A DNA stretch of 42,804 bases from Terriglobia bacterium (GCA_020073115.1 JAIQFU010000002.1:1-42804); one strand, 5' to 3'. Counted from the first letter of the stretch, positions 18,632 through 27,521 are shown. Made by a program: numbers and translations. Notes: generated from the letters alone by a model not told the origin.

Positions 18632-18660
18632 GGATTTTATCTATATGCAGGGTCTTAGGG

Positions 18661-20412
18661 TTACAGGAGTTTGATTTGGGCCGCTTGACACTCAGCCCAG
18701 GCGATGGCGGTTTGGATCCGCACTCTGATGCTATCCGAGGTTATGGGGGGACTATACGTAACGGAATAGCGGCCCAGAAGGCGCAGATAGGCCCGCTGAA
18801 CCAGCGGGGGGACCTCCCCCTCCGTGCGGGCCAGTTCGAATCGGCCCCCCGCCAACCGGCACAATTCCTCCAGCGGCGGGTTGGGGTCGAGCGAAACGGC
18901 GTGGATCGAGGCGGCGCACGCCGCCGCCGAGGCGGCCAGAGCCTCCGCGGCAAGGGGCGGCAGTCCCATGCCACGCCCGGCGAAAACCACCAGCCGTCGG
19001 CCTCCCGGCGGCGCGCATTGAGGATCGAGCGCGCGCTCCATGGCGCTCCAGAGGTCGGGAAAGTACACCCGTTCCAGCGATTCGTCGAACAGGTTCCGGG
19101 CTGCGTCCTTGCCGGTTGCGACCGGGGCGGCCGCATCGCGTAACGAAACCCGGGTTCCCCCCGGCGCCTGTTCCAGGAGATAGGGGACTGCCCACCACGA
19201 ATCGAACGGCCGCTTCCAGGGGAGTAGGGCCCGTCCGGCCGTATTGAACGGCGCGCCCGGACCAGTCGCCTCCGGGAAAACGAATGCCACCGAAAGAGCG
19301 TCGGGCGCCGGGCGCGCTTCGACGGCGTACTCCGTCACCGGCAGACTGCCTTCGGCCAGCGCAACTTCCGTCGGGAGGAGGACTGGCTGGCGGCCTTCTT
19401 CATCGGCGACCGCCACTTCCACCCGGCGCGGCATCGCGGAGCCGCTTTCGAGCCAGGCCGCCGCCCGCCACTCGCGCGTCTGCCGCGCCCGGGCGGCCTT
19501 GATGCGCTGCAGCGCGGCGATGGCGCGTTTGCGGACCATCTGGCTGGGGTCCCCCAGCATGCGCGCCAGGGTCTCCTTGAAACGAGGGTCGCCGGCCTCC
19601 CCTATCACCCAGGCCGCGCTGGCCCGGAACAGGGGGGAGGCATGGATCGCCATGCGCGCCGCTTGAGCCACCGCCGAGGCTTCGCCCAGGCGGTAGAGGG
19701 CCAGCACGGCGTTCCCGGCCACCCGGTTGTTGGGGTCCTGCGAAGCCGTCCGCAAAAGATCCCGCGCCTCGCCGCTGTCGAACCCCCACAGCGACTCGAC
19801 GGCGTTGGCCCGGATGCGCGGGTCCGCCTCCGCCAGGCGGTTCTGGAGCCATGCCGCGCTCCGGTTGTCGCGCCCGATCAGGAGCACCGCCTTGGAGCGC
19901 AGGTACGGATCGGGGTGCCGCACCATGTGCCGCAGCGCGGGAGGAACTCGGGAATGGCCCGAAGCCTCGCCGATGATCTCCATCAGCCGCGCCAGTTCGT
20001 GGGCGGGCGTACCGTTCCCACCCGCGGAAGAAGCCAGCGCGTTGGCCAGGTTGATGTCCGCCAGGGAATCGATCCGCAAAGCGGCGCGCAGCAGCGCCAC
20101 GGCCTCCTGGCGGCCCAGGGCGCGGTCGCAGAGCGCTTGCAGGAGGAGGTCCCGGCCCATCAGCACCGAAACCAGATGGCGGTAGCCGCGCGTATCCCCC
20201 GGCGTTTTGAGAACATTCAAGGCCGCGGCGTAGAATGCCTCCCGGTCGCGGCTCGCCAGGTCCCGGATGAGAACCCGGGCTTTGCCCGGCTCCTTATCGA
20301 AATCCCGCACCAGGGCCAGCAGGGGTGTGCCGCCATTTTCGGCGAAGGCATCGGAGGCGGCGCACGTTCCCACGGCTGTCTCATCGGACGATGGAGGTGG
20401 GGACTTTAGCAA
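18661..20412 (-). CDS. HEAT-repeat protein with VWA-like C-terminal domain
   Basis: About 583 aa if started at the TTG at 20412; the start is uncertain, as no Shine-Dalgarno is clear and the open frame runs further upstream over non-coding-looking sequence that includes the hypB promoter region. The first half is a run of HEAT-like helical pairs with the pattern DPxxxVRxxAAxALxR (for example PDPYLRSKAVLLIGR, DPNNRVAGNAVLALYRLG, DPSQMVRKRAIAALQRI). The second half alternates beta strands and helices and includes RRLVVFAGRGMGLPPLAAEALAASAAAC and SIHAVSLDP, close to von Willebrand A-type domains of acidobacterial VWFA proteins but without a clear MIDAS DxSxS. No catalytic motif. Scaffold or regulatory role inferred. 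Confidence 0.65.
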   Translation of the reverse strand: MLKSPPPSSDETAVGTCAASDAFAENGGTPLLALVRDFDKEPGKARVLIRDLASRDREAFYAAALNVLKTPGDTRGYRHLVSVLMGRDLLLQALCDRALGRQEAVALLRAALRIDSLADINLANALASSAGGNGTPAHELARLMEIIGEASGHSRVPPALRHMVRHPDPYLRSKAVLLIGRDNRSAAWLQNRLAEADPRIRANAVESLWGFDSGEARDLLRTASQDPNNRVAGNAVLALYRLGEASAVAQAARMAIHASPLFRASAAWVIGEAGDPRFKETLARMLGDPSQMVRKRAIAALQRIKAARARQTREWRAAAWLESGSAMPRRVEVAVADEEGRQPVLLPTEVALAEGSLPVTEYAVEARPAPDALSVAFVFPEATGPGAPFNTAGRALLPWKRPFDSWWAVPYLLEQAPGGTRVSLRDAAAPVATGKDAARNLFDESLERVYFPDLWSAMERALDPQCAPPGGRRLVVFAGRGMGLPPLAAEALAASAAACAASIHAVSLDPNPPLEELCRLAGGRFELARTEGEVPPLVQRAYLRLLGRYSVTYSPPITSDSIRVRIQTAIAWAECQAAQIKLL

Positions 20413-20537
20413 ACAGCGCCGGTGACCGCTCCGCCGCCTGGTCGGGCCGCGCTCCGCGCCAAGCCCGGTCCAACGCACCGTTCCCCCGGCGCTAAGTGCC
20501 GCGGAGGCAAGGGAGCGGTTACAGTAGTTAGAGAGCC

Positions 20538-21179
20538 ATGCGCGTCCCACTGGAACGCAAAGTCCTGAACGAGAACGACCGGATCGCCGCCGGCCTGCGC
20601 GAGAATTTCAAACGCCACGGCGTCTTCTGCCTGAACCTGATCAGTTCGCCCGGTTCGGGCAAGACCTCCCTGCTGGAGCGCACGCTGGAGGGTTTCCCCG
20701 CGTCCCGCAAGGCGGCGGTGCTCACCGGCGACATCCAGACCGATAACGACGCCCGCCGCCTGGCGCGCTTCGGTTTCCCCGTCCGGCAGATTACCACGGG
20801 CGGGGCGTGCCACCTGGACGCCCGCATGGTGGAGCGGGCGCTGGGCGATTGGCCCGTCGAGGACCTCGACATCCTCTTCCTGGAAAACGTGGGCAACCTG
20901 GTGTGCCCCACCAGCTACGACCTGGGCGAAGATGCCCGCGCCGTGCTGCTGAGCGTCACCGAGGGCGAGGACAAGCCCCTCAAGTATCCCGCCACCTTCC
21001 ATCACGCCGACGTGATGGTCCTGAACAAGATCGACCTGCTCCCCTACGTGCCGTTCCAGCGCGAGGTGGCCTGCGAAAACGCCCGCCGCGTGCAGCCCGG
21101 GATCGAGATTCTGGAGCTTTCCTGCAGCACCGGCGAAGGACTGGACCGCTGGCGCGCCTGGCTGGACGCGCACCTATGA
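20538..21179 (+). CDS. hypB: HypB, nickel-insertion GTPase
   Basis: 213-aa G3E-family GTPase that delivers nickel to [NiFe]-hydrogenase (or helps urease-type maturation) in the cytosol. Seen: P-loop SPGSGKTS (37-44), TGDIQTDNDARR, metal-binding Cys91-His92 in GGACHLDA at the dimer interface, FLENVGNLVCP (Walker B), NKIDLLPY (guanine specificity) and ELSCSTGEGLDRW. It lacks the N-terminal Cys-Gly and His-rich metal stores found in some HypB proteins. No hypA, hypCDEF or hydrogenase gene is next to it; the next gene starts inside its stop (ATGA). It may serve a hydrogenase encoded elsewhere. Confidence 0.92.
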   Translation: MRVPLERKVLNENDRIAAGLRENFKRHGVFCLNLISSPGSGKTSLLERTLEGFPASRKAAVLTGDIQTDNDARRLARFGFPVRQITTGGACHLDARMVERALGDWPVEDLDILFLENVGNLVCPTSYDLGEDARAVLLSVTEGEDKPLKYPATFHHADVMVLNKIDLLPYVPFQREVACENARRVQPGIEILELSCSTGEGLDRWRAWLDAHL

Positions 21180-21379
21180 CCGGTTCGCCGCTGCTCAACG
21201 CCATCCTCTTCACTGCCCTGGGGCTGATCGCCTTCGGCATCGCGGGCTCGATCCTGGCGAAATCCGCGCCGTTCAACTTGTGGAAGCAGATCGTCGAGGA
21301 GCGCAACGTGGCGGTCGCCATTCTGGCCGGGGCCGTAGCGTTGGGCATCGCCTGGATCATTGCCGCGACCATGCACTGA
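21176..21379 (+). CDS. DUF350-family membrane protein
   Basis: 67 aa with two hydrophobic helices (about 5-28 and 46-65) joined by the polar segment NLWKQIVEERNVAVAI, which is the recognisable DUF350 (PF03994) signature; family members often have two such units, so this is a half-length form. Its ATG overlaps the hypB TGA, so translation is coupled. Function unknown. Confidence 0.7.
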   Translation: MTGSPLLNAILFTALGLIAFGIAGSILAKSAPFNLWKQIVEERNVAVAILAGAVALGIAWIIAATMH

Positions 21380-21408
21380 GCGGGGATATCATAGCTACAG
21401 GTCGTCCC

Positions 21409-21759
21409 ATGAAATGCTGGTTTCGGCTCAGCGCGCTGGCGCTGTCCTTCTTTTTCGCTTCGCCGTTCGCACCCGGCGGGGCCACTGCGTCCGCGCAGGA
21501 AGGGGGTTCGCCGCGCGTCCAGGAAAGGCAGCGCGATGACGTCACGCTCCCCAACGGCAAATCGCAGAAAGACGAAATGCTCAAGGCCGAGCACGAACAG
21601 AACCTGAAGGACGCGGCGCAACTGGTCGAGCTCTCCCAGGGACTGAAGGACGACCTGGAAAAGAACGACCGTTTTGTGTTGTCGCTCGCCACGCTCAAGA
21701 AAACGGATGAGATCGAAAAACTCGTTAAGAAGATTCGTTCCCGCCTGCGTCACAATTAG
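21409..21759 (+). CDS. Small exported protein with coiled coil
   Basis: 116 aa. The signal peptide is about 1-29 (KCWFRLSALALSFFFASPFA, cleavage near SAQ). The mature part is highly charged: from about 52 it reads KSQKDEMLKAEHEQNLKDAA, then LKDDLEKND and TDEIEKLVKKIRSRL, as expected of an amphipathic coiled coil. Not a family I recognise. It ends 53 bases inside the start of the next gene, so the two are likely co-translated. Confidence 0.65.
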   Translation: MKCWFRLSALALSFFFASPFAPGGATASAQEGGSPRVQERQRDDVTLPNGKSQKDEMLKAEHEQNLKDAAQLVELSQGLKDDLEKNDRFVLSLATLKKTDEIEKLVKKIRSRLRHN

Positions 21760-22891
21760 CCTGCTGGGCGGCGGGGCCGGGCAGGCCGCGGAGCAGACGG
21801 CGAAGACCCCCGCCATCGCCGTGCTGGCGGGCGGGGAAGCGGCGCAGTGGCAGGCGTGGACCAAGGACCTGGGCTGGCGCGTGATCGTCCCGGACAGTTC
21901 CGCCGGCCAGGGCGCCGATGTCCACGTGCAGGCTGTATCGGCCGCCGTCCAGGAAGCCATTCGGAACTCCGGCGTCGATCCGGACCGGGTTTACCTCGCG
22001 GCCCGCAGCGCCGCCGACGTCCTCTACACGATCTCGCGCACGCCGGACCTGTGGGCGGCGGCCGTGGCGGCGGGCGGATCGCCGCAGGCAGCCATCGACA
22101 CCAACCGTATCTTCGCGGCGAATTTCCGGAACACGCCCGTCCTGTGGATCAGCCAGGACCCCGGTACCCAGGACCTGGCGGGCAAGCTCAAGAGCGCCGG
22201 CCTCAACCTTGAGCGGCGTTCGGGCGACGTCGCCGCCGGTTCCGTGCTCCAGTGGCTGGCCGCCCATCAGCGCGAGGAGTTTCCGCTGTCTGTCGACTGC
22301 GAGACCAACGCGCCCGCCTTCGCGCGCTGCTATTGGATCCAGTTGACGAAATTCGACCCGGCCGAGCGCAACGACGTGCTGCCCACGACCCTCATCCCGG
22401 GCAGCTCCGGCGCGGCCCTGGACCTGGGCGGCTTCTCCTACAAGCTCGATGACCCCGGGCCCGGCGTGCTGGTCAACCTGCCCCAGAAGTACAGCGGGCC
22501 GCTGAAGACCGGCGACCGCATCGTCGCGCTGGATGGCAAGCCCGTGGAAAACGCACGCCAGTTCGCGGAAACAATGGAGAAAACCACCGAGGAGAAGAGC
22601 GCGGTGGCTATGGTGCAGCGCGGCGCCGAGCGCAAGCGCATCGAGACGCGGATCGTCCTGCCGAAGCGCGACCCGGTGGTCACGGCGCGAGTGCAGGGGA
22701 AGTATGTCCCCGAGGACAAGGAGATTCAGGTGATCACCCGGACCGTCACCGAGCTACGGGTGACGGTCCCGCCGCAGTGGGTCCCCGCGAACCTCTACTG
22801 GAACGGCCTCGCGCTGGAAGATATCAAAACCCCCGGCTGCATCGCCCTGAAGATGAACAAGGAACTGCTGCGTGCGGAGAGGTGCCAGTGA
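21707..22891 (+). CDS. Serine-hydrolase-like protein fused to a PDZ domain
   Basis: 394 aa, from ATG 21707, which gives a signal peptide (RRFVPACVTISLLGGGAGQAAE). This overlaps the upstream gene by 53 bases; an in-frame upstream ATG at 21674 only adds sequence from that gene. Residues about 34-200 resemble the esterase/phospholipase alpha-beta fold (GVDPDRVYLAARSAADVLYT, then RTPDLWAAAVAAGG), where intact enzymes have G-H-S-x-G. Here Ser101 is present but both glycines are lost, so catalysis is doubtful. A PDZ-like domain follows (about 245-310: GVLVNLPQKYSGPLKTGDRIVALDGKPVENA). The last 80 residues are beta-rich. Probably a periplasmic binding protein. Confidence 0.65.
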   Translation: MRSKNSLRRFVPACVTISLLGGGAGQAAEQTAKTPAIAVLAGGEAAQWQAWTKDLGWRVIVPDSSAGQGADVHVQAVSAAVQEAIRNSGVDPDRVYLAARSAADVLYTISRTPDLWAAAVAAGGSPQAAIDTNRIFAANFRNTPVLWISQDPGTQDLAGKLKSAGLNLERRSGDVAAGSVLQWLAAHQREEFPLSVDCETNAPAFARCYWIQLTKFDPAERNDVLPTTLIPGSSGAALDLGGFSYKLDDPGPGVLVNLPQKYSGPLKTGDRIVALDGKPVENARQFAETMEKTTEEKSAVAMVQRGAERKRIETRIVLPKRDPVVTARVQGKYVPEDKEIQVITRTVTELRVTVPPQWVPANLYWNGLALEDIKTPGCIALKMNKELLRAERCQ

Positions 22892-22924
22892 AACAGAAAA
22901 ACCCTGCCCCTGGGCCTGCCACGC

Positions 22925-24019
22925 TCACCTGACGTTTTGCTTTTCCGCCCTGGCGATCCTCTCCATATCTTTATCGAAGCCCTTGCCGTCGAAAGGTACG
23001 ACGATAACCTTGCTGCCGTGATTGTCGTTTCCCCGTTCCTGCTCTTTGGGCACATCCAGCACCGCGAACGTAAAGCAGGCTACGTGGCCGTCCGCCAGGA
23101 CCACGGCGGGCCGCTCGATCTTGTCCCAATGGTTTATGGTTCCGTCCTTATACCGGACGAAGCTCGTGGTGGGATCGTAGGCCAGCCCGCGGTTCGTCCA
23201 GTGGCCGATACCGTCGGGCGAGGTCAAATGGAACGCTTTGCGCTCACTCCAGCAATTGACCACGATGTGATACAGGTCCCCGCTGTACCAGATCACGGGG
23301 TCCTCCAGGTTGCGGGTGGGGAGGCCGGGGATGCCCGGATAGATGCTCGGCCCTTGAATCCTGTAAGGGCCCAGGATGCCGTCCGAGCTGATCAGGATCG
23401 CGCCGGAGCGCGGCACGATCTCGAACTTCCCGTCCGGGCGAACCATCATGCTGACATTCGACATTCTGCCATCCCGGGCATTGAAGCCGTCGGGGTCGAC
23501 CTTGATCGAGCCGAGTTGTTCCCAAGGCCCGTCCAGGGACTTGGAAACAAAGACGTCGCCCGGCCTCGTCTCGCTGACCACCACGGCATAGCGCTTGTCC
23601 GGCAGCGCCAGCGCCGTTACATTGTGCCCTTTGCCGCCCTGACTGTCCGGCCAGGTGAGGCCTTTATCGGCGTAGGGACCGATGATGTTTCCGCTGACCG
23701 CGTGGACGGCGAGCGAGCCGAACCATCCGTTGTGGCCGCGGCTCTGATCCCAGCGGCTGGCGAACATGTGATACTTGCCCTCCGGCCCCTTGATGATCTG
23801 TCCGTCCCAGTAGCACCATTGTTTCATGGTGACGTCCTCCAGGCCGTTCTGCGGATCGCGCGGGAGAACACTGTCGGCGCCCCAGACGTCTTTCGTCAGG
23901 CGGCCCTGAACCGGCATTGGCAGGAAGTAGTCAATCAGAGTCTTGTCGGCGGCAGGCGCCCAGGCGCCCAGGCTCGACATCATCGCAAGTACCTTGAATA
24001 GCGTCCTATTGGCTCTCAT
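22925..24019 (-). CDS. Secreted five-bladed beta-propeller glycosidase (GH43-like fold)
   Basis: 364 aa with a Sec signal peptide (about 1-23, TLFKVLAMMSSLGAWAPA). The repeated blade pattern, a conserved hydrophobic strand followed by GxY/HxxxS, includes WDGQIIKGPEGKYHMFASRW, NVTALALPDKRYAVVVSET, RNLEDPVIWYSGDLYHIVV and DKIERPAVVLADGHVACF. The layout fits clan GH-F/J propellers (GH43, GH32-like). The acidic residues in DGQ, EDPVIW and ERP are candidate catalytic positions. Its start is six bases after the GH29-like stop, so both enzymes are one operon. I cannot name the substrate. A pure lectin-type propeller is the alternative. Confidence 0.65.
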   Translation of the reverse strand: MRANRTLFKVLAMMSSLGAWAPAADKTLIDYFLPMPVQGRLTKDVWGADSVLPRDPQNGLEDVTMKQWCYWDGQIIKGPEGKYHMFASRWDQSRGHNGWFGSLAVHAVSGNIIGPYADKGLTWPDSQGGKGHNVTALALPDKRYAVVVSETRPGDVFVSKSLDGPWEQLGSIKVDPDGFNARDGRMSNVSMMVRPDGKFEIVPRSGAILISSDGILGPYRIQGPSIYPGIPGLPTRNLEDPVIWYSGDLYHIVVNCWSERKAFHLTSPDGIGHWTNRGLAYDPTTSFVRYKDGTINHWDKIERPAVVLADGHVACFTFAVLDVPKEQERGNDNHGSKVIVVPFDGKGFDKDMERIARAEKQNVR

Positions 24020-24025
24020 TCGTTT

Positions 24026-25486
24026 CTATCCCTCTATCTCTTGTCCCAATACGGCCATGAGCGCTGCCGACGCCTCCCCGATTCCGCCGTCCTGGTAGAT
24101 CTCCAGGTTCACGGACGGCACTACGCCGTGCGCGATTCCGCCCTTCATATCGGCGATGAATTGATCTTTGGGATACCGGGGCGGACGGATCGGAGTGTTG
24201 AGCCTGCTGTGGGGCCAGTCGCCCTCGAGAATGAAATTAGTGTGCGCCTGCAGTCCTTTGTGCGGGCCGGACGTGTAGATTCCGGTTCCGTCCGCCGGCA
24301 AACCGTCCCGGAACTTCAGGAATTCGTACCCTTCGCCGCACAGATAATCCTGGAAATCGGTCATGCGCGGCAGCACCCAGGGGTTGTAGCAAACCACCCG
24401 GTTCGGATTTCCGGTCTTCGCCGCCGCGGTCAGGCTCCGAAAATCGGGGTTAAGCGGATAGTACGCACAGCCATCGTCGAAGAACCAGCCGGCCAAGCCC
24501 TTTCCGTAGCGCTGCCCGACTTCGGTGGTAATGGCAGTCCAGTTAGCCAGAAATTTCTGCGGATTCTTGGGGTCGTAGCCGGTGGCGCGCCACCATCCGT
24601 CCGGCTGCCGCCAATCATCGTGGCCCATGTGGTAGTAGAGGATCAGTTTGATGTTGTAGGCCCCCAGCGCCTCGATCCAGTCGCGGACCAGGTCCCGTTC
24701 GGCCGTGCGCCCCGGCTTGATCCGGTCGATGGCCTGAATCGGGGCGGGAAAATAGTGCTGCGCGTGAGACGTGGTGATGATCACGTAGCCGGCGCCGGTG
24801 GCGTTCACCATGGCGGCGAACTCTTTCGCCGGAAAATCGCGAGTGGCTTCGAGGTAGTTCTTTCGCTCTCCCTGCCGCGGGGCGGACATGGACGTCCAGT
24901 GGAACTGAAGTCCGTACTTGGCCTTGCGCATCCAGGACGTATCGGACCGCATGTCCTTCACCTGCTTTTGCATCTTGCGGTCGAGATCGGGCCTGATCAG
25001 TTCCAGCGAGTAGAACTCCATATTCGGCGCGGGCTGAGGGGCTCGCAGGCTGATCTCGTGCAGGCCTTTGGTCAACTTCAATGGACCCAGGTCGATGCGG
25101 TCCCAGGCCGTCGAGACGGGCCGCTCGGTTTTCTTGCCGTCGCACGTGAACTCGAGCACTGCGCCTTTGCTCTTGATCAGCGCGGTGACGTCGAACTCGC
25201 CCCCAGCCGGCGCGTCCACCTGCCACGTGAACGAGTCGTCCGCCGTGTTCCAATTACGAACCTGCAGCCGTTTACAGGTGTTGCCGACCATCCCCGGCTG
25301 CAGCGCGCCCGCGATCTTCGCCTCGTCGCCCATCAGCAGGGTAGGGCGGTCCGCTTTGATTCCGATCGGCCCCGAGGGGCCCGGAGGAAGGGTGAAGTTC
25401 CCCTGCTGCGCTCCGAGTCGCGCCGCGCCCGCCAGTCCGGCGGCGACGGCAAGAAATGCTCGCCTGCCGATCTCGATTTGTGACAT
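24026..25486 (-). CDS. Tat-exported GH29-like enzyme (alpha-L-fucosidase type)
   Basis: 486 aa. ATG 25486 has GGGAG about eight bases upstream; an extra 11 residues from 25519 are rejected. A Tat signal (GRRAFLAVAAGLAGAARLGAQ) leads to a beta-sandwich (about 55-165) that reads like a carbohydrate-binding module (AWDRIDLGPLKLTKGLHEISL). The barrel begins near 185: KYGLQFHW, GAGYVIITTSHAQHY, LKLILYYHMGHDDW and GWFFDDG (Asp337/Asp338), the last at the position of the fucosidase nucleophile. The usual HHDGF is replaced by SHAQH, so specificity may differ from true fucosidases. It heads the operon with the propeller glycosidase and diverges from the esterase remnant and the GH27 gene. Confidence 0.7.
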   Translation of the reverse strand: MSQIEIGRRAFLAVAAGLAGAARLGAQQGNFTLPPGPSGPIGIKADRPTLLMGDEAKIAGALQPGMVGNTCKRLQVRNWNTADDSFTWQVDAPAGGEFDVTALIKSKGAVLEFTCDGKKTERPVSTAWDRIDLGPLKLTKGLHEISLRAPQPAPNMEFYSLELIRPDLDRKMQKQVKDMRSDTSWMRKAKYGLQFHWTSMSAPRQGERKNYLEATRDFPAKEFAAMVNATGAGYVIITTSHAQHYFPAPIQAIDRIKPGRTAERDLVRDWIEALGAYNIKLILYYHMGHDDWRQPDGWWRATGYDPKNPQKFLANWTAITTEVGQRYGKGLAGWFFDDGCAYYPLNPDFRSLTAAAKTGNPNRVVCYNPWVLPRMTDFQDYLCGEGYEFLKFRDGLPADGTGIYTSGPHKGLQAHTNFILEGDWPHSRLNTPIRPPRYPKDQFIADMKGGIAHGVVPSVNLEIYQDGGIGEASAALMAVLGQEIEG

Positions 25487-25584
25487 GCGGTTCTCCCTCG
25501 CGAATCCGTGTACGACCATAGTGAAAACCAGAGAGTTAACGATTTTATTTGACCATCCTAACGAGCTACCATAGCATCTTGTGC

Positions 25585-26098
25585 ATGCGCCTTACAATGC
25601 TGTCTCCTTCTTTTGGCGGCCGTGCCCTGCGGCTGGAGCCAGCCCCCCGCCGATGATTCCTAGCCGGCGTCCTCCAACGTTACGGGGAACCAGTACCCCA
25701 GAACCCATGCGGACCTGCGCGCGACATTTCGTTTCAGGGCGCCTGATCCCCAAAAGGTGGAGGTACGGCTGGGCGCCGATCAGAATCATCATCCCCTCGT
25801 GAAAGACGCCGACGGCGTCTGGACCGGAACCACGCCGCCCTTGGCCACCCTTCCACGTGAAGATCGCCTTCAATGGCGTGTTTGCGGATGCCGCGGCGTT
25901 CAACAAGAAAGTGAAGCTGGTCTGGCCGGGCATCGGAACGGCCGAAGCCCAGGGCATCGGCGCCGGCGTTAAGAGCTTCCGGACCGCCCTGGAACAGGCG
26001 GGGATCACGACCGTCTATTCCGAGTCCCCGGCACGACTCATGTATGGCTGACCTGGCGCAGGTCGCTGAACGTGTTTGCGCCGGGGCTTTTCAATTGA
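25585..26098 (+). pseudogene. Decayed secreted esterase (feruloyl/enterochelin-esterase type)
   Basis: Pieces of one esterase in order. Start ATG 25585 (MRLTML), then a frameshift into a signal-like LLLLAAVPCGWSQ, an in-frame TAG (25661-25663), then NVTGNQYPRTHADLRATFRF and PDPQKVEVRLGADQ, the N-terminal beta-sandwich typical of these esterases, up to DADGVWTGTTPPL. At about 25850 a large part is missing, including the expected GxSxG nucleophile, and the C-terminus resumes in another frame: LVWPGIGTAEAQGIGAGVKS, then AGITTVYSESP. A one-base shift at about 26031 is needed to reach GTTHVWLTWRRSLNVF with the catalytic-type His, ending TGA 26096-26098. It sits ahead of GH27 in the same direction, so it was probably part of that operon. 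Confidence 0.75.
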
Positions 26099-26115
26099 TC
26101 GCGAGGTTGTCGAAG

Positions 26116-27480
26116 ATGGCTCTCATGACGAAGATTCTTTCCGCTTCCATCCTGATTGCGACACTGGCCGGTTCGGCCTGGTGCCAGGGCGTGCTCGCGC
26201 CCACTCCCCCCATGGGGTGGAACAGTTGGGATTCGTTCGGCACCGGCGTGACTGAGGCGGAGGTGAAAGCCAACGCCGACTACATGGCCGCCAAACTGGC
26301 GAGATCCGGCTGGCAGTACATTGTCGTCGATATTCAATGGTCCGAGCCGGCCCCCAAGACTCACGGCTACCGGCCTAACGCCGAGTTGGTCATGGATTCG
26401 TACGGCCGCTTGACGCCCGCTCCGAATCGATTTCCCTCGGCATCGGACGGCCGGGGCTTCAAACCCCTCGCCGATTACGTCCACGCGAAGGGCTTGAAAT
26501 TCGGGATCCACATCATGCGCGGGATACCGCGCCGGGCCGTGGACGCGAACCTGCCGGTGTTCGGGAGCAAGGCAAAAGCGGTGGACATCGCCGACAAGAA
26601 ATCGACGTGCTTCTGGAACTCGGATATGTACGGCGTCGATACCGGCAAGGATGGCGGGCAGGCCTATTACGATTCCATCGCCAGGCTGTATGCGGATTGG
26701 GGCGTGGACTTCATCAAGGCTGACGACATGTTCGGCTTCGGTCCGGGCGGAGATCACAGCGCCGAAATCGAAGCTCTCGGCAAAGGCATCAGGAAGACCG
26801 GTCGCCCCGTCGTGTTGAGTCTCTCGCCGGGGACGCGGGACGCCTCCAAGGTGGAGTTCGTCGCCGCGCATGCCCAGATGTGGCGCATCTCCGGCGATTT
26901 CTGGGACCGGTGGGCGGACCTCAAACGGCAGTTCCCGAACTTCACCAGGTGGAATCCTTACGTGAAGCCGGGCAACTGGCCGGACGGCGACATGCTGCCC
27001 CTGGGACACATCGGAATTCGCGCGGAACGCGGCGATCCGCGGATGTCGCTGCTGACCCACGACGAGCAGCGGACCCTCATCACGCTTTGGTCCATCGCCC
27101 GCTCTCCCCTGATGTTTGGCGGCCACCTGCCGGATAACGATGAGTTCACCCTCGGTCTCATCACCAACGACGAGGTGCTCGCGGTGAACCAGAAGGCCAC
27201 CGCCAGCAAGGAGCTCTTCTCGAAGGAGAACCAGGTCGCGTGGGTCGCGGAGATGGCCGGTTCGCCCGCAAAATACCTCGCCGTGTTCAACATCGGCGAC
27301 GGCGGCGAGGAGAACGTTCCGGTCAAGTGGTCCGACCTGGGACTGCCGCAAAACTGCGTGGTTCGCGACTTGTGGGCGAAGAAGGATCTCGGAGTGGTGG
27401 TGGACGGCCAGGCTCTTCCAATCGCCCCGCACGCATCTCGAATACTCCGAATTACGCCCGCACGGGCGAACGCGAGGTAA
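26116..27480 (+). CDS. Secreted GH27 alpha-galactosidase-like enzyme
   Basis: 454 aa. ATG 26116, with GAGG nine bases upstream, gives a signal peptide ending near SAWCQ; ATG 26125 is an equally possible start. Barrel landmarks: TPPMGWNSWDSFG (30-42), YIVVDIQW (68-75), GLKFGIHIMRGIPR, then DFIKADDM with likely nucleophile Asp203, and MWRISGDFWDRW with the second acid. The KxDD form departs from the common KYDNC of GH27. A C-terminal beta domain follows (about 360-450). Family members remove terminal alpha-galactose or related sugars from oligosaccharides. It lies between the esterase remnant and a LacI regulator 41 bases downstream. Confidence 0.85.
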   Translation: MALMTKILSASILIATLAGSAWCQGVLAPTPPMGWNSWDSFGTGVTEAEVKANADYMAAKLARSGWQYIVVDIQWSEPAPKTHGYRPNAELVMDSYGRLTPAPNRFPSASDGRGFKPLADYVHAKGLKFGIHIMRGIPRRAVDANLPVFGSKAKAVDIADKKSTCFWNSDMYGVDTGKDGGQAYYDSIARLYADWGVDFIKADDMFGFGPGGDHSAEIEALGKGIRKTGRPVVLSLSPGTRDASKVEFVAAHAQMWRISGDFWDRWADLKRQFPNFTRWNPYVKPGNWPDGDMLPLGHIGIRAERGDPRMSLLTHDEQRTLITLWSIARSPLMFGGHLPDNDEFTLGLITNDEVLAVNQKATASKELFSKENQVAWVAEMAGSPAKYLAVFNIGDGGEENVPVKWSDLGLPQNCVVRDLWAKKDLGVVVDGQALPIAPHASRILRITPARANAR

Positions 27481-27521
27481 ACCAGCCGACGGCCGCGGCG
27501 CTGCATGCGATAATTTGGGCC

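Noticed and set aside
18547-18800. A cobalamin riboswitch before the B12-dependent reductase
   Set aside because: The gap between the HEAT-repeat stop and nrdJ is about 115 bases and shows no B12-box-like sequence. An NrdR operator is present instead.
25487-25584. LacI-family operator between the divergent glycan genes
   Set aside because: No CG-centred palindrome of convincing length is visible. ACCATAG occurs twice, but without symmetry.
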